Below are positions 52,887-59,652 of a stretch of DNA of 59,652 bases, one piece after another (position 1 is the first letter of the stretch; each line of letters opens with the position of its first letter). The notes under the pieces are model-generated. The model searched no databases. It had not been told where the DNA came from and worked only from the letters and a program-made list of their open reading frames with translations. This DNA comes from Treponema zioleckii (GTDB lineage Bacteria; Spirochaetota; Spirochaetia; Treponematales; Treponemataceae). The DNA lies in assembly GCF_014737315.1 (NCBI RefSeq), contig NZ_JPUF01000015.1:1-59652 (forward strand). The letters are read 5' to 3'. Position numbers and translations under genes: made by a program.

Positions 52887-53318
52887 ACCTGCGCAAAAGC
52901 CTGTAAAAAATGCATGGGATCGTCCAATAAGTTCGTTGCATAGCGTCATTCCGAACAGAATCTGCACGGCAACACTTTTTGGACGTCCCTGCGTTTCCAT
53001 GCCATGGATGGAAATTATCGAACAGGTCTAGTTAACAAAAACTTTGTGAGCCACATTCCGAATTTTAGTGAATCACACATCCTGAAAGCATAATCATAGC
53101 CAAGCCCAAATAAAAAACACGCTCTAAGAAAAACTGCATAGTTCGCCTCCAAAAAAGAAATCAGAATAAAACTACGGATTTTTATAAAACGATTTTTTGT
53201 AGGGACTTTTAGACTTGAATCACTCGTAGGTTAAGTGTATTTTAAGATGGAATTCTGAATTAGTCAAATTTATTTTAAAGATTTTTTCAATATTTTTACT
53301 TCTAATTTTTGCAATCAT
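52887..53318. other. Mostly non-coding gap holding one tiny ORF
   Basis: The 430 bp after the decarboxylase contain a GTCATTCCGAA-type repeat fragment (52943-52965) and the 24-codon lipoprotein-like ORF listed separately. The rest is AT-rich with no other ORF or RNA signal that I can support. Confidence 0.4.
53065..53139 (-). CDS. 24-residue lipoprotein-like small ORF
   Basis: Minus-strand ORF MQFFLERVFYLGLAMIMLSG then CVIH and stop. GGAGG lies exactly 6 nt before the ATG, the strongest ribosome-binding site in the surrounding 600 bp. The hydrophobic stretch ends in MLSGC, a perfect lipobox, so the mature product would be a four-residue lipopeptide starting at Cys21. I cannot match it to a family. 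Size alone means chance cannot be excluded, but the combination of signal, lipobox and ribosome-binding site is notable. Confidence 0.5.
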   Translation of the reverse strand: MQFFLERVFYLGLAMIMLSGCVIH

Positions 53319-53495
53319 ATTATAAATCGAAAGTTGACAAAAAATCTGTTGGGCGGTAGTGGAGGCGGGGTAAAAAAATGATTCTGAGCGTCGCGAGCGA
53401 TAGCGAGTCGGATACCTCTAAAGCTCAGCCATCATTTTTTTTGAAACGCCGCAACGGACGCCCAACAGATTTTTTTACGCCTGCAAGTTTATAAT
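53319..53495. repeat. GTCGGATACC palindromic element, copy 3 (full length)
   Basis: Outer ATTATAAA (53319-53326) and TTTATAAT (53488-53495) and inner AAAAAATCTGTTGGGCG (53339-53355) with CGCCCAACAGATTTTTT (53459-53475) are inverted repeats. Inside, ATGATTCTGAGC and GCTCAGCCATCAT flank GAGTCGGATACCT. Compared with copy 1 (35272-35407), both stems have changed sequence on both sides while the interior is conserved. It lies between the decarboxylase and purB. Confidence 0.8.
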
Positions 53496-53554
53496 ACGCT
53501 TGCTTCTTGCTGTCGTTGTCGCTCACTTCTTATTTCAGTATACTAAAAACAATT

Positions 53555-54976
53555 ATGGAAACACGTAACATTTTTGAGAATCTCTCATGTATCGATCACC
53601 GTTATTCACTTTCTGAAAAAGCGGTTTTTGACGGACTTTCGCAGTACATTTCTGAACAGGCTTCTGTTCGCTCTTGCGCAAAATGTGAATCAGCACTCGT
53701 AAAGGCCCACTTAAAAGTCAGAGGTCAGCTTACGGACGCTCTCGCCAAAGAACTTGACGATGTTGCTTCTAAAATTGACCCTGAAGAAGTTTACGTTGAG
53801 GAAGAAAAGACCAAGCACAATATTCGTGCCCTCGTAAACGTAATGAAGACCAAAGTGAATGCCGAAATCGGCCCTTTGATTCATTTGGGGGCAACCTCTG
53901 TTGATATTCTTGATACAGCGCTTTCTTGCAGAATGCGGGATGTTACACAAAACGTTGTTTTACCAGAACTTAAAAAACTTGAGAATTATCTTTGCGACAT
54001 TGCTGAGCGCGAGTCTGCTACTCCGCAAGTTGGTCGCACTCACGGTCAGCACGCCGTTCCGATTACTTTCGGTTGGTCAATTGCAGAATTCGTTTCTCGC
54101 CTCGGAAAATCTATCCTAAGAATCGAGGAACTTTCTAATCAGCTCGTTGGAAAACTTGCAGGCCCGGTAGGAAGCTACAACGGCCCTTCGATGATTGTAA
54201 AAGACCCTGAGGAACTTGAGCGAATCTACACTGAATTTTTGGGATTGAAGCCTTCTGAATATTCAAATCAGCTTGTTGAGCCAGAGCATGTTCTTCGCCT
54301 TCTTTTGGAGATGAACGTGGCTTTCGGAATCATCGCGAACCTTGCAGACGATTTACGAAACTTGCAGCGTTCAGAAATCGGTGAGGTTTTTGAATACTTC
54401 TCGGCTACTCAGGTTGGCTCTTCTACAATGCCGCAAAAACGAAATCCGTGGAACAGTGAGCACGTAAAATCTTTGTGGAAGGCAATGTGCCCTCGCGTAA
54501 TCACGTTCTACATGGACCAGATTTCTGAGCATCAGCGTGATTTGACGAATTCTGCTTCTCAGAGATTCATTTCTGACTACGTTGCAGGATTTACGATGGC
54601 CGTTGCCCGCATGAATTCTGTAGTAAAAGGTTTGCAGGCGGACAAAGAAGGAATGGCTCGAAATTTGCAGAATGCCGGCGGAAAAGTTAAGGGTGGTGTT
54701 CTTGCTGAGCCTGCGTACATTCTTTTGGGTGAGGCCGGATACAATGACGGTCACGAGGTAATCCGAAAAATCACTTTGGAAGCAGAAAAATCAGGAAAGA
54801 CGTTCTTTGAAGTGCTAAAAACTCACGAAAAGGAATTTGCGGATATTACGGCTCAGCTTGAAAAGCTCGGTGTTGAAAATCCTGCGTCATTCTTTGAGAA
54901 TCCTGCAAACTATTGCGGTCTTGCGGCAAAGAAATCCGCACGCCTCGCAAAAAAATACAAAGAATTGATGAAATAA
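53555..54976 (+). CDS. purB: Adenylosuccinate lyase
   Basis: Catalyses two steps of purine synthesis: release of fumarate from SAICAR and from adenylosuccinate. The start at 53555 (METRNIFENLSCIDHRYS) gives 473 residues; a 16-codon upstream extension runs into repeat sequence. The fumarase/aspartase signature GSSTMPQKRNPWNSE is near residues 288-302, and VGRTHGQHAVPITFGW carries the catalytic His. A TATACT box ends 10 nt before the ATG, so the leader is very short and no ribosome-binding site is seen. Confidence 0.95.
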   Translation: METRNIFENLSCIDHRYSLSEKAVFDGLSQYISEQASVRSCAKCESALVKAHLKVRGQLTDALAKELDDVASKIDPEEVYVEEEKTKHNIRALVNVMKTKVNAEIGPLIHLGATSVDILDTALSCRMRDVTQNVVLPELKKLENYLCDIAERESATPQVGRTHGQHAVPITFGWSIAEFVSRLGKSILRIEELSNQLVGKLAGPVGSYNGPSMIVKDPEELERIYTEFLGLKPSEYSNQLVEPEHVLRLLLEMNVAFGIIANLADDLRNLQRSEIGEVFEYFSATQVGSSTMPQKRNPWNSEHVKSLWKAMCPRVITFYMDQISEHQRDLTNSASQRFISDYVAGFTMAVARMNSVVKGLQADKEGMARNLQNAGGKVKGGVLAEPAYILLGEAGYNDGHEVIRKITLEAEKSGKTFFEVLKTHEKEFADITAQLEKLGVENPASFFENPANYCGLAAKKSARLAKKYKELMK

Positions 54977-54992
54977 TGAAGTTTGCATAAAT

Positions 54993-55240
54993 TTTGACAC
55001 GGATGAACACAGATTAACGGTGATAGGACACAGATAAAAAAATCTGTGCCCCATCTGTGTCAGGAAAACGGCAACAGTCACTTTGAGCTTCGCCAAAGCT
55101 TACATTGTCGTTCCTATCAGTTTTGCATGACAAAACTGAACAACTGGGGTGAGACTGTCGAAATGACCAACAACACTATCTTTTGTGGTTTCGACATGCT
55201 CAACCACCGTGTTTTTTTCCCTAATTCGATAGCCCCATTT
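54993..55240. repeat. Repeat cluster: ACAGATGAACAC fragment and GTTTCGAC-type palindromes
   Basis: 54993-55063 is a complete short version of the GACACAGAT palindrome (GACACGGATGAACACAGATT ... CCCCATCTGTGTC). After it come TCAGTTTTGCATGACAAAACTGA, related to the 73-bp array, and TGTCGAAATGACC with GTTTCGACATGCTCAACCAC. No gene is seen in these 288 bp. Confidence 0.65.
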
Positions 55241-55264
55241 ACAATTGCCGATTCCTACTATAAT

Positions 55265-55498
55265 TTAGTTTTCGTTCGGGCTGTTTTCAGCAGTCAAAAA
55301 ATCATTCAAATCTTCAATAACTTCGTCTGGGTTCAAGCCGTGAACCATTGCTGCTTCTTCAAGCGTTTCCATTTGCGAAGCGTAGCAGCTTATGCAGTGC
55401 ATTCCCATTTGCATAAGTGGGTCCACAAGTTCAGGGTGAGTCATTACGATATCCGAAACGAGCATTTCCTTTTTGAGTTTCTCGTTTTGTTCTGCCAT
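55265..55498 (-). CDS. DUF1858 domain protein
   Basis: A 77-residue cytoplasmic protein; the start at 55498 has CGGAGGAAAAT in front, whereas the open frame to 55582 has none. The domain signature is SDIVMTHPELVDPLMQMGMHCISCYASQMETLEEAA, with a Cys-x-x-Cys pair. DUF1858 proteins are thought to be redox- or hybrid-cluster-related; the exact role is unknown. It stands alone. Confidence 0.88.
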   Translation of the reverse strand: MAEQNEKLKKEMLVSDIVMTHPELVDPLMQMGMHCISCYASQMETLEEAAMVHGLNPDEVIEDLNDFLTAENSPNEN

Positions 55499-55607
55499 AT
55501 TTTCCTCCGGTAAGCGGTATTTTCTCTGTTCAAATATAGTAAGATTCTTGCCGTTAGAAAAGAAATATTTTGCGAAGCGCAAAGCAAAATATGCGAGGTG
55601 GTGCGCT

Positions 55608-56117
55608 TTAGTTGATTTTTACTGAGGCAATTGATTCCAGCATGAGTTTTTGATAGATAACTGCATGTTTTTGGGGAAGAAGACCATGAATCATATATAA
55701 TTTTTGATTTTTTACGATTAAGCGTGTGATGTAAATAAGATTGTTTTCAAGATAAATAACTGTGTCGGAAGTTTCGTTTAGGATTTTTGCCGTTTTTGCA
55801 AAGTATTTTTTGCTTTCTGTAAGGGCTTGTTTTGTGGTGAAGCCGTCGGGAATTCCTTTCATTTCGTCGGCACTTGCGATGATGATTGTTTCGTTTGATG
55901 CGGACGAAATTTTATAGAAGAGAAAAAGTCCGAATGATTTTTTGCCGAGTTTTTCTACTTCCCAATTTGGCAGCGCCGTGAATGTGATTTCTTCGGAAAA
56001 TGATTGTGCGTTTTTTGTTTTGCCTAAATCTTTTTGATTTTGTTCTAGTTTTGTGCTCGCACATGAACTTAAAAATACTGTTGCGGCCAAAATGAGCGTG
56101 AATATTTTTTTATTCAT
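55608..56117 (-). CDS. Putative lipoprotein of unknown function
   Basis: A 169-residue protein with a signal peptide ending in FLSSC (Cys19), a good lipobox. The mature part is a single alpha/beta-like domain with SFSEEITFTALPNWEVEKLG and repeated Lys-rich segments. No family recognised. CGGAG is before the ATG. The 73-bp tandem array lies directly upstream. Confidence 0.7.
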   Translation of the reverse strand: MNKKIFTLILAATVFLSSCASTKLEQNQKDLGKTKNAQSFSEEITFTALPNWEVEKLGKKSFGLFLFYKISSASNETIIIASADEMKGIPDGFTTKQALTESKKYFAKTAKILNETSDTVIYLENNLIYITRLIVKNQKLYMIHGLLPQKHAVIYQKLMLESIASVKIN

Positions 56118-56147
56118 AAAAACTCCGAAATGGGGAACGACAATATT

Positions 56148-56530
56148 TTGCTTTCAATCTACATAATCGGTTTTGTCGTTCCTATCAGTTTTGCAAGCAA
56201 AACTGAGGATGCAGTTTAGATTGCTTTCAATCTGCATAATCGGTTTTGTCGTTCCTATCAGTTTTGCAAGCAAAACTGAGGATGCAGTTTAGATTGCTTT
56301 CAATCTCCATAATAGGTTTTGTCGTTCCTGTCAGTTTTGCAAGCAAAATTGAGGATGCAGTTTAGATTGCTTTCAATCTGCATAATCGGTTTTGTCGTTC
56401 CTATCAGTTTTGCAAGCAAAACTGAGGATGCAGTTTAGATTGCTTTCAATCTACATAATAGGTTTTGTCGTTCCTATTAGTTTTGCAAGCAAAACTGAGG
56501 TGGTCACTTTAGATTGCTTACGGTAGTGCA
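56148..56530. repeat. 73-bp tandem repeat, five copies
   Basis: Units start at 56148, 56221, 56294, 56367 and 56440 with exactly 73 bp between them, followed by a partial sixth. Each contains the hairpin CAGTTTTGCAAGCAAAACTG and the small palindrome GATTGCTTTCAATC. Copies differ at only a few bases. The sixth copy diverges into CGGTAGTGCAGACAATTTTT, the sequence also at 1770 and 57665. It fills the gap between the lipoprotein and SPFH genes. Confidence 0.92.
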
Positions 56531-56583
56531 GACAATTTTTTGCACTTACAACTTTATAATGTACAATCCGTGACCACCCTTAG

Positions 56584-57501
56584 TTAGTTCTTTCCAACGT
56601 CAACCATTGTTCCTGCGGCTGTAATCGGAATGTAATTAGGAACTTCCCGTCCGTCCCATTTTTTTGCGCGTTCAAGTTCGATTTCAAGTTCCTTGAGTTT
56701 TATTTCGACGTTATAGTTCTGTGCGACTTTTGCGTTGTAGTAGGCGAGTGCGTCTGCTTCAACCTGTTTTGCTTCTGCGGCTTTCTGTGCTTTTATCAAA
56801 TCTGCTTCGGCGGTCTGTTCGGCTGCCTTTTTTGCGGCTTCTGCTTCGGCAACTTGCTTTTGTGCGTTGGTCTGGGCGAGCTTCAAATCCTGTTCTGCCT
56901 GACGAACCTGCTGAGTGCGGTTCATTGTCTCTTTAATCTGTTTGTCAAAATCGTCGCTCCAGTCCCAGTTTGAGATTGTGAGCTGAGTCACTTCAATCGG
57001 GTAATCTTTGAGTTTGTCTTTTAAGCTTGAAGCTACAGTCTGCGTAATGTGGTCCTGATTTTCAACAAGCTCGTAAATCGAATATTTTCCTACGGCTTCT
57101 TTTACGCAGGCAACAAGGCTTCTGGTAATTGCGTTTTCGAGCATGGAATTGTTGTATTTTGTGATTGCGTCAAGGATTTTGCTCTCGTCGTATCGGAAGA
57201 AAACTGCAACCTGAGTTCCGACTGTCTGCGCGTCTTTTGTGAGTGCGCCGTCCTGTCCTACAGAGAACGTAACGTTAAGTTCGCGAGGAACGACAGAGTA
57301 TTTTTTGATTTGGCTGATGAATGGCGTGTGGAAGTGCATTCCAGGTTCCAAGATTCCGCCAGAAACTTGTCCTAATGTTACCAATACGGCTCGCTCGCTC
57401 GGTTCAACGACGGTGAATGCGTTTCCCATTACGATGATGAACGCAAAAACCAAAACGATTGGCATGAGGATTCTTTTTAGACTTTTAAAATCTTTGCTCA
57501 T
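56584..57501 (-). CDS. SPFH/prohibitin family membrane protein
   Basis: The start at 57501 has AAGGAGACAAAAA before it and gives 305 residues; an upstream extension of 34 codons is not credible. One membrane anchor (about residues 11-30) precedes an SPFH domain (VVEPSERAVLVTLGQ...MHFHTPFISQIKKY), then a long charged Ala/Glu/Lys/Gln-rich coiled coil (about 190-280). Prohibitin-like proteins build membrane scaffolds and often control FtsH-type proteases. No partner gene is adjacent, so HflC-type function is not claimed. Confidence 0.85.
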   Translation of the reverse strand: MSKDFKSLKRILMPIVLVFAFIIVMGNAFTVVEPSERAVLVTLGQVSGGILEPGMHFHTPFISQIKKYSVVPRELNVTFSVGQDGALTKDAQTVGTQVAVFFRYDESKILDAITKYNNSMLENAITRSLVACVKEAVGKYSIYELVENQDHITQTVASSLKDKLKDYPIEVTQLTISNWDWSDDFDKQIKETMNRTQQVRQAEQDLKLAQTNAQKQVAEAEAAKKAAEQTAEADLIKAQKAAEAKQVEADALAYYNAKVAQNYNVEIKLKELEIELERAKKWDGREVPNYIPITAAGTMVDVGKN

Positions 57502-57529
57502 TTTTTGTCTCCTTTTTTGTTCCAGGGGT

Positions 57530-57715
57530 TCCGCATTATAGGAAAGTTGACAAAAAAATTGTCGGAACGAGAGTAAAAAAACGGCTTTTGTGAACGTTTG
57601 CAAGGTGAGCCGCTTTGCGGCGTTAATAATTTTCCTTGCACCGCGTGAACAAAAACGTTTTTTACGGTAGTGCAGACAATTTTTTTACACTTACAACTAA
57701 TGCGGACACCGTGGC
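57530..57715. repeat. Long palindromic element with AAAAAAATTGTC arms
   Basis: CCGCATTATAGGAAAGTTGA and AAAAAAATTGTC on the left face GACAATTTTTTTACACTTAC and AACTAATGCGG on the right, giving a nested hairpin of about 180 bp. It shares the AAGTTGAC/TTTTTACACTT border motif with the element at 53319-53495 and CGGTAGTGCAGACAATTTTT with copy A at 1.6 kb. It fills the gap between the patatin-like and SPFH genes, both on the minus strand. Confidence 0.7.
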
Positions 57716-57717
57716 AT

Positions 57718-58581
57718 TTATCCTGCCACAAATTTTCTGATTTTTTCCAGTTGGTCGAGGGCTGTTTTTCGACCTTCTTCGTAAATTCTTTTTAGTTCGC
57801 CGGGATTCTTTTCTGTTCTTGAAATTCCCAGCGATTTTTCCGGACAAATGACTAAAACGTTTCCGATTTTTTCTTGTTCAAAAACGTATTTTGTTTGCTC
57901 GTTGTACATTTCGTGGCGATTTTGCATTGTTTTTATAAAATTCGGATATTTGTGCAAAAGAATTTTCATAAGCAAAATCGCACTGTTCGGCTTTTTTACA
58001 AAATCTCTTGGCTGGGTAAGAATTACAACATTTTTTGTGTAGCCCAAATTTTCAAAATGTTTTAGAGGAATTGAATCCGAACTTCCGCCGTCCAAAAGTT
58101 TTAGACCGTCAATTTGGACTACTTTTTGAACCAGCGGCATTGCCGCAGATGCCCTGAGCCACTTCATACCGTTGTCCGGGCCGTTCTCGTCAAGGTCGCT
58201 GATTTTTTTGTAGACCGGAAATCCCGTGGTAACGTCTGTTGCCACCGCGTAGAATTCCATTGGATTTGCCTTGAAGGCTTTAAAATCGAACGGGTCGAGT
58301 TCGTAAGGAATCGTGTGATAGCCGAATTCCTGATTGAACATGTTGCCGGTTTTCAGGAACGATTGCCAGCTGCAATAGCGTTTGTCGCCAGCGTATTTCA
58401 TGTTGAACCTTATTGCCCGCCCGTTTTGCTTTGATTTTACGTTGCAGCCAAAGCATGCGCCTGCGGACACACCAATCATTCCGTCGAAAGTTATTCCGTT
58501 TTCCATCAGAACGTCGGTTACGCCGCAGCTGAACATTGCCCTTAGTGCACCGCCTTCAAGTACAAGTCCTGTTTTTTTCAT
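57718..58581 (-). CDS. Patatin-like phospholipase
   Basis: A 287-residue serine hydrolase of the patatin/RssA type, likely hydrolysing lipids. The oxyanion hole is GGALRA (10-15), the nucleophile motif is GVSAG with Ser39, and the catalytic Asp lies in DGG (164-166). No signal peptide is seen, so it acts inside the cell or at the inner face of the membrane. Its start overlaps the stop of the uridine phosphorylase by 4 nt (ATGA), so the two are translationally coupled. Confidence 0.88.
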   Translation of the reverse strand: MKKTGLVLEGGALRAMFSCGVTDVLMENGITFDGMIGVSAGACFGCNVKSKQNGRAIRFNMKYAGDKRYCSWQSFLKTGNMFNQEFGYHTIPYELDPFDFKAFKANPMEFYAVATDVTTGFPVYKKISDLDENGPDNGMKWLRASAAMPLVQKVVQIDGLKLLDGGSSDSIPLKHFENLGYTKNVVILTQPRDFVKKPNSAILLMKILLHKYPNFIKTMQNRHEMYNEQTKYVFEQEKIGNVLVICPEKSLGISRTEKNPGELKRIYEEGRKTALDQLEKIRKFVAG

Positions 58582-59357
58582 TTTGCGTTGTCCTGCTTGA
58601 TTAAAAGTCTCATTGCTTCAACAGCGGTTTTAATTGCAAGTTCCGTGTCGTGAGCCTGCTTGTTTTCAAGACCTTTTTTTGCCCGCTCCTGATTTGCAAC
58701 AACGAGGAAGCATGAACCTACGCGCACTTTAAGAAAACTTCCTGCAACGAAGAGTGCAGCACTTTCCATCTCAGAGGCAAGACAACCCAAACGGAGCCAG
58801 GCTTGCCATTTGTTTTCAAGCTCGTAGCTTACCGGCATGATTTCTGGCTCGTGCTGACCAAAGAATGAGTCTTTGCACTGAACGACTCCATGATGATTTC
58901 TGATTCCGAGATTTTTTGCAGCCTGAACGAGCGCATTCGTAACGTCCAAGTCTGGCACTGCCGGAAATTCAATCGGAGCGAATTCTCGGCTTGTTCCTTC
59001 CATTCGGATTGCTCCAGTTGCGATTACAATGTCGCCGCCCAGAACGTCTTCCTGCATTCCGCCGCAAGTTCCTACGCGAATAAAAGTTTTTGCGCCCACT
59101 TTTGAAAGCTCGTCAATCGCGATTGAAGCAGACGGACCTCCGATTCCTGTTGATGTGACGCTAACTTTTACGCCGTCCAGTGTTCCTGTGTAAGTTGTGT
59201 ACTCGCGAACGTCGGCAACGAGTTTTGCGTTGTCAAAGTGCTCCGCGATTTTTGCGCAGCGTTTTGGGTCGCCCGGAAGAATAACGTATTCTCCAACGTC
59301 TCCCGGTCCCACTCCTGTGTGATATTGTTTTCCAGAACCTTCTGTGTAATCTACCAT
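58578..59357 (-). CDS. Uridine phosphorylase (nucleoside phosphorylase family)
   Basis: Cleaves uridine (or a related nucleoside) to base and ribose-1-phosphate for salvage, 259 residues. Family motifs: [15 protein letters not shown], the phosphate-binding [10 protein letters not shown], and the substrate loop [14 protein letters not shown] with the conserved Glu-Met-Glu. The overall sequence is closer to uridine than to purine phosphorylases, but specificity needs assay. TAGGAGGATTTT precedes the ATG. First gene of a pair with the patatin-like protein. Confidence 0.85.
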   Translation of the reverse strand: MVDYTEGSGKQYHTGVGPGDVGEYVILPGDPKRCAKIAEHFDNAKLVADVREYTTYTGTLDGVKVSVTSTGIGGPSASIAIDELSKVGAKTFIRVGTCGGMQEDVLGGDIVIATGAIRMEGTSREFAPIEFPAVPDLDVTNALVQAAKNLGIRNHHGVVQCKDSFFGQHEPEIMPVSYELENKWQAWLRLGCLASEMESAALFVAGSFLKVRVGSCFLVVANQERAKKGLENKQAHDTELAIKTAVEAMRLLIKQDNAK

Positions 59358-59394
59358 AAAATCCTCCTAGTAAACTTGTAGTGTCATCTCGACA

Positions 59395-59652
59395 GTAATT
59401 TTTTTCTGTCACACCGACAGCGTTTTTTCTGTCACAACGGCAGTTTTTTTTCTGTCACCTCGACCGAAGTGGAGAGGTCTGCACGCATTCCGTCGGAAGG
59501 CAGATTTCTCCATTCCGCTTCGCTACAGTCGAAATGACAGCGTTTTTTCTGTCATAACGGCAGTGTTTTCCTGTCACAACAACAGCGTTTTTTTCTGTCA
59601 CAACGACAGTATTTTTTTTCTGTCACCTCGACCGAAGTGGAGAGGTCTGCAC
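59395..59652. repeat. Minisatellite with 80-bp palindromic repeat, second locus
   Basis: Units of about 23 bp (TCTGTCACAACGACAGCGTT with variations) alternate with the same CCTCGACCGAAGTGGAGAGG...CGAAATGACAG element seen at 50.9 kb (one full copy, 59457-59540, and the start of another at the window edge). It lies upstream of the uridine phosphorylase gene and continues beyond the window. Confidence 0.8.

Noticed and set aside
14-59652. tRNA or rRNA genes
   Set aside because: Gaps were scanned for the GGTTCGAATCC-type T-arm and rRNA landmarks; none was found. The scan was by eye, so a divergent tRNA could be missed.

Overview
The window looks like chromosome of a host-associated or pectin-degrading spirochaete, most likely a Treponema. 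Reasons: a DUF5312-like protein of a kind I know only from spirochaetes, spirochaete-style lipoboxes (FVSC, LSSC), an OmpA-like/FlgD-Ig protein beside a beta-barrel protein, AT-rich but mixed base composition (about 40-45% GC by eye), and a pectin-degrading multidomain enzyme. No rRNA, tRNA, phage, insertion sequence or CRISPR array was seen. Species is not determined.

Layout. 0-6.1 kb: DUF5312-like gene (-), then lepB, a PASTA penicillin-binding protein and a DUF115-type gene broken in two poly-A tracts. 6.2-10.3 kb: a candidate structured RNA ending in a terminator, an HD-GYP-like protein, an aldo/keto-reductase-like protein lacking catalytic residues, and glyS. 10.3-12.4 kb: a small accessory island with toxin-like debris, an unknown secreted protein and a possible immunity protein. 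12.4-16.7 kb: phospholipid synthesis (pssA-psd), a TVP38-like membrane protein, a YugP-like protease and a TIGR02757 protein. 16.8-26.9 kb: envelope genes (OmpA/Ig protein, barrel protein, LysM-M23 peptidase, zinc-ribbon protein, propeller-deacetylase, DacA). 27-34.3 kb: a small secreted protein, a pectinesterase-acetylesterase fusion, a transglutaminase-like protein and a YigZ-like protein. 34.3-40.1 kb: a membrane protein and topoisomerase IV genes separated by a GxxExxY gene. 40.5-44.5 kb: argJ-argB-argD. 44.5-50.7 kb: two related lipoproteins (one broken), a family II pyrophosphatase, a lipid kinase and an alanine/glycine symporter. 51.7-59.4 kb: an ornithine-decarboxylase-like enzyme, purB, a DUF1858 protein, a lipoprotein, an SPFH protein, and a uridine phosphorylase-patatin pair.

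The most unusual content is between genes. Several families of hairpin-forming repeats occur in many gaps. In two of them the stem sequences differ from copy to copy yet stay complementary, while the loop or interior is conserved: the GACAAGCA family at 1.6, 43.0 and 46.0 kb, and the GTCGGATACC / AAAATCT family at 35.3, 48.1, 49.2 and 53.3 kb. This is compensatory change at the level of whole stems. There are also a 73-bp tandem array, a minisatellite interleaved with a dispersed palindrome, a 40-bp AT-rich array upstream of the pectinase, and a diverged relic of the argB 3' end.

A second theme is gene starts. At least seven genes have a -10-like box ending 6-7 nt before the start codon and no Shine-Dalgarno sequence, which predicts leaderless mRNAs. 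A 24-residue lipoprotein-like ORF with a perfect ribosome-binding site sits in an otherwise empty gap at 53.1 kb. All assignments come from reading the sequence by eye; no searches were run.
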